Of a stretch of 64,000 nucleotides of DNA, positions 1 to 8,200 are shown piece after piece. Below the pieces are notes generated by a model. The model searched no databases and was not told the DNA's origin. It was given only the letters and a program-made list of their open reading frames with translations. The position numbers were made by a program, and so were the translations under genes. This stretch comes from Enterocola sp045654205 (GTDB lineage: Bacteria; Bacteroidota; Bacteroidia; Bacteroidales; Paludibacteraceae), in assembly GCA_045654205.1 (NCBI GenBank), contig JAZOMZ010000020.1:1-64000 (forward strand), given 5' to 3'. Every line of letters starts with the position of its first letter. Position 1 is the first letter of the stretch.

Positions 1-187
1 TTTGATTTGCAAATTGAGGAATTTTGTGCGTAGGGAAACCTTAATGAAAGTCTTCTCTTTTTTACTTCAATTGTTAAATATTTTAACACAAAACACTCTT
101 TTTGACTACTTTAAATTTTAACATTTCCCCCTTTTTTACCCCCTCTTTTCACCCCAAAAAACTGTTCAAATTTAACGGTCGTTTGAT

Positions 188-208
188 TGAAACAGCGGAG
201 CTGTTTCA
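188..208. repeat. Perfect 9-bp hairpin
   Basis: TGAAACAGC and GCTGTTTCA are separated by GGA. The hairpin abuts the TTAGGAGT-rich repeat that follows. Its function is unknown; it could be part of a terminator or a dispersed repeat. Confidence 0.5.
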
Positions 209-231
209 GTTAGGAGTGTGGAGTTAGGAGT
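208..231 (+). repeat. 24-bp repeat, copy 1 (GTTAGGAGT type)
   Basis: A 24-base sequence built from GTTAGGAGT-like words occurs here and again, identically, at 10355-10378. The two copies are in the same orientation and lie on either side of the dockerin/CotH/beta-helix genes. It may be one of a dispersed family of short repeats. Confidence 0.6.
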
Positions 232-300
232 TAGGAGTTGATGCGAAGGGACACAGCGTGCATTGTCCGTGAAACACGCCCGTAGGGTGTGAGTCCCAAA

Positions 301-500
301 TTGTAGGCAGGTGTCATAGTGGAGCCGAAGGCGCAACGACGACGCCTGTGCAGAGCATCCCCACCCACCACCCACCACACCCGCAGGGTGTGGGTCTGGA
401 ACGAAGGCGCAGAGACGCACCGCCCTACGGGGGTGCCACATATATTGGAACACGTACACAGGCCTCGCCGGTGCTTCGCACCTCTGAGACCTGCCTACAA
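301..500. repeat. GC-rich element with 12-bp inverted ends
   Basis: TTGTAGGCAGGT (301-312) and its exact reverse complement (489-500) bound a GC-rich interior with further short self-complementary parts, for example around CACACCCGCAGGGTGTGG near 378-395. It could be a small non-autonomous mobile element or a structured RNA. No transposase or target-site duplication was identified. Confidence 0.45.
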
Positions 501-508
501 CAAAGAAT

Positions 509-525
509 AACCCCCGATGGGGGTT
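509..525. repeat. AACCCCC/GGGGGTT hairpin
   Basis: This is a perfect 7-base-pair stem with a three-base GAT loop, directly after the GC-rich element. It is not followed by a T run, so it is not a clear terminator. Confidence 0.45.
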
Positions 526-663
526 GACAAATAATATCGCACAATTTAATCCATAAAAATGGAACAATAACAACACGATATAAAACATAAAAACGTAAAC
601 AAAACAAATTAAAAACAACATAGATTGAAATAAATAACCTTTAACCTTTAAAATTTAAGTATT

Positions 664-1170
664 ATGAAAAAGTATGATGTAAACAAAGATGGAAGAGTAG
701 ATCAAAAAGATGCTACTAGAGTTCAAAAGTACATTGCTAAATTAATTTTACAATTTAAGAATTGTGATGTAAACGGTGATGGAGAAGTTAATATTGAAGA
801 CTATAAAGTTTGGAGAGCTCAATTTGATTTTGCTGATATTGACAGAAATGGAAAACTTGATGATGCAGATGTAACTAGAATCCAAGAGGCTATAGCAGGT
901 GTGAGAGATGAAGAAAATTACATGGATATCAATCAAGATGGCAGTATAGGTATGCTAGATGTATGCAAACTACAACAATTATTAAACTCGGCTTCTGACT
1001 TTAGTAAGAAATTAGACATATTGGATAATGATATTGTTACTGAAGCTGATGGTTTAATTTTAAGTTGTGTAATAGAAGAATTGAAAAAAGCGATAGAAAC
1101 AATGGACGTTAATAAGGACGGCAAAGTTAATATGGGTGATGTTGTAGCAATTCAACAAAACTTTGATTAA
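664..1170 (+). CDS. Six-loop EF-hand / dockerin-like protein
   Basis: This 168-residue protein is made almost wholly of calcium-binding loops of the DxNxDGxxxxxD type. They start at residues 5, 35, 58, 88, 118 and 148; the fifth is degenerate. Four of the five spacings are 30 residues and one is 23, suggesting three dockerin-like pairs. Dockerin type I modules bind cohesins, and EF-hand pairs can also simply buffer calcium. There is no signal peptide, so export by the general pathway is not predicted; this is odd for a dockerin. No cohesin domain is recognised in the window. It lies 153 bases upstream of a CotH-type gene, a family linked to dockerins in rumen bacteria and fungi. A hairpin follows at 1192-1229. 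The repeats are certain; the role is unknown. Confidence 0.8.
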   Translation: MKKYDVNKDGRVDQKDATRVQKYIAKLILQFKNCDVNGDGEVNIEDYKVWRAQFDFADIDRNGKLDDADVTRIQEAIAGVRDEENYMDINQDGSIGMLDVCKLQQLLNSASDFSKKLDILDNDIVTEADGLILSCVIEELKKAIETMDVNKDGKVNMGDVVAIQQNFD

Positions 1171-1191
1171 GACATCAAGAAAACAATCATT

Positions 1192-1229
1192 TCTCTTACG
1201 TGTTAGTAATGCTTCTAGCACGTAGGAGA
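1192..1229 (+). terminator. Hairpin after the dockerin-like gene
   Basis: An 11-base-pair stem (1192-1202 with 1219-1229, two G-U pairs) lies 21 bases past the stop codon. The T run after it is poor. It may be a terminator or a processing structure in the leader of the CotH gene. Confidence 0.45.
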
Positions 1230-1323
1230 TATGTTTACTTTTCTATTACAAGATTTTACAACATACATAAGACTTGATTTTTAAAGGAACCATAACAGAG
1301 ATAATAAACTAAAACAAAATATT

Positions 1324-4300
1324 ATGATTAAAACATTTACAAAACAAAACTTTAAAACCAATCCACTATGGATTAGGTTATTAATCATGACCTTCATGCT
1401 ACTTGCGGGAGCAGGTTCAGTGTGGAGTGCGAATTTGTACATTTATAGTACATCAAGTTCCGCTAAAGCATGGATTTGGGTAGAAGGAGGAAGTAACTAT
1501 ACCGGCGGAAACTGGAATAATAGACCTGCTTTAAGTAATACTACATATTTTGAATCTTTAGGTAATAATATTTATAGGTATAAGAAAGAAACTTTACCTT
1601 CAAAAGTTAGCATCATCTTAACACCATCAGGAGGAAGTCCTGAGGCTCGTATAGATAATTTGTCGTTATCAAGTGATAAGTATCTATCTTATTCAGGCGG
1701 CAGTTCGATAACTCAAGTAACGCGTCCTACTAATCGTTACGTTGCTGGTGGTACTGCGGGTGATTCAAGTGGTACCGATAATGTTTTTGGGACTAGATGG
1801 GAAGCTAATGGTTCGACTAATAAAATGACTTGGGATGCTTCTAAATGTTTATTTGTCAAAGAATACATCACAAATGAAGCTTCGTCAATGACATTGACTT
1901 TCAAGATTACTGATGGTACATGGAGTAACAGTTGGCCTTCTAGTAATAAAACTCAAACTGTTTCGTCAGGTTGTAGAATAACAACAATTACATTTAATAT
2001 ATTTACAAATGCGGTAAGTTCTACAAGTGCTTCTTCTACCGCTTGTTGCACCACCGTCAATGCTCCTAACGTAACTTCGAATGGACCTATCTGCGCTGGT
2101 AGCACTGCAACTCTTACATTGACTAATAGACAAGAGGGTGTTACTTATAAACTAAATAGCACAACAGGTACTACTATATTTACCTCTGGTAACAACACCT
2201 ATACAACACCAGTGTTAAATGCTAATACAACCTATAAAATTTACGCATCGCACGCTGACGCTTGTACTAACAATGTAGAAGGCTCTGTTACCGTAGCCGT
2301 TCGTGCTACACCTACCATATACAATGTTACTGTTGGTAGTGCAGAAAACATAGTAAAATTAAGTGACTCACAAGCTAACTATACTTATACTCTATATAAA
2401 GATGGAACAGCTGTTTCTAATTCAGGAAAAGCAGGAACAGGCAATGCTCTAGAATGGACTGTTTCTGATGCTGGAACATACACCGTAAAAGCAAAATATA
2501 CAGGTTCATCTTGTACAGAAACACAAATGAACGATTCTTATACCTATACCCCTTGCACCCCAGCCAATGTAACAATCTCTAACCTTAGCAGCACTACATT
2601 GTGTACAGGAGGTTCGCTTACCTTTAATTATACTGTTGCAGCGGGTGCAAAGGTGACCTTTAAAATGGGAACAAATCCAGGTAGCTTTAAAGTTACTGGC
2701 GACGGCAGTAATTCTGGCACAGTAACCATTACTTACAACAGCACTACTACTATCAATAGCAACGCTATTAAATACGATGTGTCTGGTACTGGTTTGTGTG
2801 CATTAACAGACCAAAGCACTGGTAAAACTATCAATTGCGGTCCAAAACCAAGCATCTCTGCTACATCTAACACTTCATTTAGTTTCTGTCCTGGCGATGC
2901 TGCTGTTACACTTTCGGTAACTGCGGGCCAAGGCACATACAGTTGGGCTAAAAATGGCGATGTTATCGCAGGCAAAACATCAAATAGCATTGAAGTGAGC
3001 GAAGCAGGTACTTATACTGTGTTTGTAGTAGGTACTGGCGGATGTGAGTCTAATACAGAAACATTCACTGTAAATGGCAATGGTGGTCCTGTAATTAAAT
3101 CTACCGACGCTAGCTTTAACAAAAACAACTTTGCAGATTTTGCAGCACTTTATGTAACCGATTGTTCTGGTAAGGAAATTGAATCTTATCAATGGTACAA
3201 AGATGGTGATGAATATGCATCAAAATGCGAATACACCACCAAAGATGGCGTGGTAACTGGCGATGCTGGTACAACCAACAACATTCGTCCTAAAGCAGAA
3301 GGTAACTATACTTGTAAAGTAACCTACAAAGGTGGTACATCTGCAACTTCTGCTGCATTTGCTGTAACTGCAACTAGCGGAACTGTTTATACAGATTTCC
3401 AATCAAATCTGCCAGTTATTATGGTAAACACCGGTAGTAAAGACTTCCCAAGTTGTCCTGTAGCGAACGAAACTGCATCTAAACATGCCGATAAGATGAA
3501 GAAAAAGCTTTCTGTAGATGTTAGGATTCTTTCTGACGGCAAGATTGTTTACGACCGCAAAGCACGTATGGCTTACCGTGGTTCTTCATCACTAAACTTC
3601 CAAAAGAAATCGTACGCATTCTGTCCTGGTGATGCCAACTGTGGCGATGCCGATAAAGGTCCAGACTACGTAAAAACTGCTAAACTAAATATGCTTGGCA
3701 TTGGCGATGCTGCCGATAAAGATTGGGTGCTTTACGCAGCTGCTGCCGACCCATCTATGCTACGTAACCGCATGGTATTTGAAACTTACCAAGCAATGCG
3801 TCCTGGCGAATGGGGTGTAAAAAGCCGTTATGTAGAGCTAATCATCAATGGTGAATACAAAGGTGTTTACTTGATGATGGATAAAATCACCCAAAACAAA
3901 AAACGTGTTAATGTAGAATGGGATGTAAAAGACGAAACCAAACGTGGCTTTATCCTTAAATTTGATAAAACAGACGTAGCAGACCGCTCTAAAGATTATC
4001 CAGATGGCGACGAAAAAACATTCTTGTCTAAATATTCTGGCAAACACGATATTGGTACATACGATGCCACAAACGACCAAGCATTCGAAATTGAATATCC
4101 AGAAAAAGGAGATATAGAAGACGACGGTGGCAACTGGTACGATGTTATCAACTTTATACAAGGTATGATAAACAACTTTGAAACTGCTCTATCAGCAGGC
4201 GAATACCAAAAAGTACAACAAATTATCGACTACGAAAGCTGGGCAGACTGGTTTATCTTAAGCGAATATACCAAAAACGTGGATGCATTCCGTGCAAGTT

Positions 4301-5259
4301 GTATGTTTGTATATGATGGCACTAAACTAAAAGCTACTCCACTTTGGGACCAAGAATTAAGCTTCAACAACCAATCTGTACATGCTAACAGATACCCTGG
4401 CGATGATAATAACAAAGGATGTGAGAATGTAACTGGTCTGTTAATTAAAAATGACAGAGTTTATAGCGATAGCTTTGCTGCTCCATTCTGGTTTACAGGC
4501 AAATTGGCAGGAGGTAAAGGTACAGAAAAACTAGCTGCTAAAACCTTTACAGGTGCTTTATTAAACGACCCTTGCTTTGTGCAAATGGTAAAAAATCGTT
4601 GGGAAGCTCACAAATCTGGTGCATTGAGCAACGCATCGTTAACAGCACTAATTACTAATTACGAAAATGAATTAACCTCTGCTGTGCGCACCAGAGAAGC
4701 TAATTTCTGGAATGGTAAATCTCGTAACACTTTATCTTGCTCTTGGGGCAGTAACACTACAGGTTACTACGACGATACCTATACAACTGCAAAAGGACAT
4801 ATCACAGCTTGGATTAGTGATGCTGCAGCAAGTGGAAGCACTGGACGTCGTGCTGGTTTAAGCAAAGCTATTGATGATTTAAAAGGTACAGGTCTTGATA
4901 TTGCTATTAAACCAGCTTCTATCCAAACCACTCCTTGGGTGCCTGTGGTAGTGCAAGTACAAAACGAGTCTGGTTATGAATATACACTAACCTACACAGA
5001 TGGCTCATTGGATCAAGTTAAAGACTTGATTATAGAAAGAAGTGGCGACACTTATAAATACCACATTCCACGTCCTGCTGCTTGGGGCACTGGTAATGAG
5101 GCTGTAGAAGGCGAACGTGAAGATATTAATTATGGTATTAAAGCAACATTGCAAATTGGTGATGCCAATAATCAATGTGGTACTTCTGGCGAACTGCCTA
5201 GTGCAACCGCTACCATTATTCTTCAAGATGAGGATAATGACGATTGTGATAATAATTAA
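1324..5259 (+). CDS. Secreted CotH-kinase-fold protein with Ig-like repeats
   Basis: The 1311-residue protein begins with a signal peptide (residues 1 to about 36, ending VWSA). A domain resembling starch-binding module 26 follows (about 36-120). Several Ig-like or PKD-like repeats of secreted adhesins come next (about 245-690). A CotH domain spans about 696-1180: RGSSSLNFQKKSYAF, DW followed by an RNRM segment, YVELIINGEYKGVYLM (about 832), the aspartate-containing WDQELSFNN segment (about 1010). CotH of Bacillus is an atypical protein kinase, and CotH proteins also serve as surface adhesins. No T9SS sorting domain is visible; the C terminus ends in an acidic DEDNDDCDNN tail. It lies 34 bases upstream of the beta-helix gene, so the two are probably co-transcribed. 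Fold assignment is firm; substrate and export route are unknown. Confidence 0.85.
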   Translation: MIKTFTKQNFKTNPLWIRLLIMTFMLLAGAGSVWSANLYIYSTSSSAKAWIWVEGGSNYTGGNWNNRPALSNTTYFESLGNNIYRYKKETLPSKVSIILTPSGGSPEARIDNLSLSSDKYLSYSGGSSITQVTRPTNRYVAGGTAGDSSGTDNVFGTRWEANGSTNKMTWDASKCLFVKEYITNEASSMTLTFKITDGTWSNSWPSSNKTQTVSSGCRITTITFNIFTNAVSSTSASSTACCTTVNAPNVTSNGPICAGSTATLTLTNRQEGVTYKLNSTTGTTIFTSGNNTYTTPVLNANTTYKIYASHADACTNNVEGSVTVAVRATPTIYNVTVGSAENIVKLSDSQANYTYTLYKDGTAVSNSGKAGTGNALEWTVSDAGTYTVKAKYTGSSCTETQMNDSYTYTPCTPANVTISNLSSTTLCTGGSLTFNYTVAAGAKVTFKMGTNPGSFKVTGDGSNSGTVTITYNSTTTINSNAIKYDVSGTGLCALTDQSTGKTINCGPKPSISATSNTSFSFCPGDAAVTLSVTAGQGTYSWAKNGDVIAGKTSNSIEVSEAGTYTVFVVGTGGCESNTETFTVNGNGGPVIKSTDASFNKNNFADFAALYVTDCSGKEIESYQWYKDGDEYASKCEYTTKDGVVTGDAGTTNNIRPKAEGNYTCKVTYKGGTSATSAAFAVTATSGTVYTDFQSNLPVIMVNTGSKDFPSCPVANETASKHADKMKKKLSVDVRILSDGKIVYDRKARMAYRGSSSLNFQKKSYAFCPGDANCGDADKGPDYVKTAKLNMLGIGDAADKDWVLYAAAADPSMLRNRMVFETYQAMRPGEWGVKSRYVELIINGEYKGVYLMMDKITQNKKRVNVEWDVKDETKRGFILKFDKTDVADRSKDYPDGDEKTFLSKYSGKHDIGTYDATNDQAFEIEYPEKGDIEDDGGNWYDVINFIQGMINNFETALSAGEYQKVQQIIDYESWADWFILSEYTKNVDAFRASCMFVYDGTKLKATPLWDQELSFNNQSVHANRYPGDDNNKGCENVTGLLIKNDRVYSDSFAAPFWFTGKLAGGKGTEKLAAKTFTGALLNDPCFVQMVKNRWEAHKSGALSNASLTALITNYENELTSAVRTREANFWNGKSRNTLSCSWGSNTTGYYDDTYTTAKGHITAWISDAAASGSTGRRAGLSKAIDDLKGTGLDIAIKPASIQTTPWVPVVVQVQNESGYEYTLTYTDGSLDQVKDLIIERSGDTYKYHIPRPAAWGTGNEAVEGEREDINYGIKATLQIGDANNQCGTSGELPSATATIILQDEDNDDCDNN

Positions 5260-5293
5260 GAACCTTAGTAAGAAAAACAAAAAAATACAATAT

Positions 5294-8200
5294 ATGAAAA
5301 GATTTTATAACAATACATTAATAAGTGGGGCTTTCAGCAAAGCCCTACGAGTTGTAGCCTTACTTTGCGTTCTATTGGGCGTTAGCAGTAGTGCGTGGGG
5401 AGCGGCAATTACTGGTGGAACAACACTATATTTAGATGCAAGTGGAGCAGGCTGGAATAACGACGGAGTTAGATTTGCTGCTTACGTTTGTAATGGTAGT
5501 TCAACTGCTAAATGGTATTCAATGTCATTAGTAGAAGGTACTATATATAAATTTACAGTTGACAACGGAGAATCACATAATAACGTGATTTTCTGTAGAA
5601 TGAATCCAAACAATGCGACCAATGATTGGGGACAAAAGTATAATCAAACGCAAGACTTAACTTGGGACGGAAGTAAGAACCTATTCACTCCTAATTCTAT
5701 AGGAGCTGATGGGAATGACACTGGTGTTTGGTCTTCTTATTCTGATCCTGGAAGTTCAGGAGGTTCTAGTACAGTATATCTTAAAGGTAGCTTTAATAAT
5801 TGGGAAGGAACTAATGTATTTACAAATGGTGAATGCGTTGTAAGTTTAAGTGCCAGTACTACATATGAGTTTAAAATACAAGTAGGAGATGATTGGTATG
5901 GTAATACTGGTACAATAACAGCAAGTGTAACAGGATGGACATTTGAAACAAAAGTTAATGATAACTGTAAGATTACTACTACAGTAGCTGGAAATTATAC
6001 ATTTTCATGGAATTCCAATACAAATAAATTATCTGTAACATACCCAACTACTGACGACGATGACGACGATACAGGCGACTGTAAAACCCTATACCTAGAG
6101 CCAGGAACTCATTGGAACCATAGTGGTGCTCGTTTTGCGGCATATTTCTATGGTGGTGGTTCTGCTGAAACTTGGGTAGATATGGAAAGTTCTACCTGTA
6201 ACGGTTTGTTTAAGGTAGCAGTACCAAACTCTGCTTATACCAACGTTATCTTTGTTCGTATGAACGGTTCTACAACAGAGAATAACTGGAATGATGGAAC
6301 AAAATGGAACCAAACAACCGACTTAAGTATAAGCGGAACTAATAATCAATTCACTATTACTGATGCAAATGGTGGTGGTTCTTGGAAAGTATCTGCTTGT
6401 CCAGATAAAGCAGAGTGCAGCGGAAGCAGCGATGATGACGACGACCCAGAAGATTGTAACTACGTAGAAATTTGGGCTCGTGGCAAAGGTTCATATACAG
6501 ATATGAACTGTAAAGTTAGTTCTGGTAATCCTGTTTTTACAGGAAAACAAATGTACGAAGGGAATCAATATGCAACATGGAAAGTTACAACAAAAACACC
6601 TATAGCAGTTAGTTTTTGTGCAGAACCTACATATTGTACAAATGCTGCAAATATGGAACCAGGCAACCGCTACTATTGCGAATTTGCAGCAGAACATTGG
6701 GGAAGTCAAAACTATACCATTACACTAACAGAACCACTAGAATGCAATAACGAACAAACTGATGTATTGCTTTCAAAACAAGCCGTGGTAAACAAAACCT
6801 CAGGTAAGGCAACACTTTATGGTTATTTAAGAAATAATGCAGAGTGTTATTCTATAACAGATTATGGATTCTACTATTGCCGTGTAATTGATGGCAATAA
6901 ATGTAAACCTACAGCAGGTAGCTACAAACTACAAGTCTCTCAATCCGATGCGTTAGTTCGTGGCCAAGAATTTAGTGCAGAACTAGAGATAGAAGATGGT
7001 TATTCTTATTACTACAGAGCATACGCAAAAATAAATGACGTGGATGTTCTATCAGCAGAAACTCGTTTAATTAGTACAGACCCATGCGTGCAACAAGTTT
7101 GTTGTGGTGAACCAGTAGTTTACACCATCAATGCAGATCCAGATTTTATGGAAAATGTATGTAAATTACACTTTAACTCACTTCAAGATGCTATCGACCA
7201 CTTAAAGAACAGTGCTTCGCGTACCGACGCTTATCAATATGTACAAAAAGTGGGTTCAAGCTACAACTTGAAACAACCTGTGGTAATGAACGTGGTTTAC
7301 TACGATGATACCCCACTAGACAATACCTCTGCATACATCTACCGCGGTACTACCAATGTAGGCAAACGTGCAGGTGATGCTGTGCCTAAAAACTCTAACT
7401 TAATTGAAGATATCAACCGTACAGCAACCAATGCTGCTAATACCCTTACCATTAAAGCTGGTACTAAAACAGCTAAACCTTGGATTCACCACATTGTGCT
7501 ACGTAACAGTAAAAACATTGTGTTAGACTCACTATGTATTTATTCAGACCCTGTATTATATGATGGTAAAACCATAGGCGACAATGCCTTAGAAATGGAC
7601 ATTAACCACGCTGATGGTAGTGCAAATTGGCATGAACTAAACACTCGTACTGGTGAAGGTATTGACGCTGGTCAACATTTCTTCTCTAATGCCAATATTT
7701 TGGTACAAAACTGTATGATTGGTTCTGACGGCTTTACGGGTGCGCACATCTCTAGTTACGATGGTGTAACTTTTAAAAACAACGACTTTGAAATTGTTGC
7801 AGGTGAAGGAACAGACACTGACTACGGTGCATCATTCAAACTATTGTATTGTAAGAATGTTAAGTTCATTGAGAACAACTTCCGTGGCGACCACGCTACT
7901 TTGATGTGGATACAAGAAGTTCAAAATATGTTGGTAATGAATAACGTATTTTGGAATACCAATAAGTTTGTAGTAGCTGCTGGAAAACAGTATCCTGCAG
8001 CGATGCGTCTAGCTACACAATTTGGCAATGTAATTGAAAATGTCGGTTTCTTCTATAACACCTATTATTTTGCAGAAAATGATGTTACGTCATCTGTATC
8101 TGGTTATGACTTCTTACAAATGACACATACAAGGGATGGAGGTGAAGGTGATATTAACATTGCTAAGATTAAATTCCAATATAATAACTGTTATAGTTAT

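Larger units (their letters stand above)
1..663. other. Non-coding region with GC-rich segment
   Basis: No convincing gene is seen here. The stretch 1-180 is AT-rich with poly-T and poly-C runs. From about 230 to 525 composition becomes strongly GC-rich, unlike the rest of the window. The short frames in that segment overlap on both strands, lack ribosome sites and look like composition artefacts. The segment contains a perfect 9-base-pair hairpin (188-208), an inverted-repeat-bounded element (301-500) and a 7-base-pair hairpin (509-525). The promoter of the dockerin-like gene presumably lies in 530-650, but no clear TAnnTTTG match was found. Confidence 0.6.

Noticed and set aside
172..621. 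Open frames on both strands in the GC-rich segment
   Set aside because: They overlap each other, lack ribosome sites and plausible protein composition, and arise from the low stop density of GC-rich sequence.
5117..5293. N-terminal extension of the beta-helix gene from a GTG at 5117
   Set aside because: It overlaps the CotH coding end and would place 59 residues before an obvious signal peptide.
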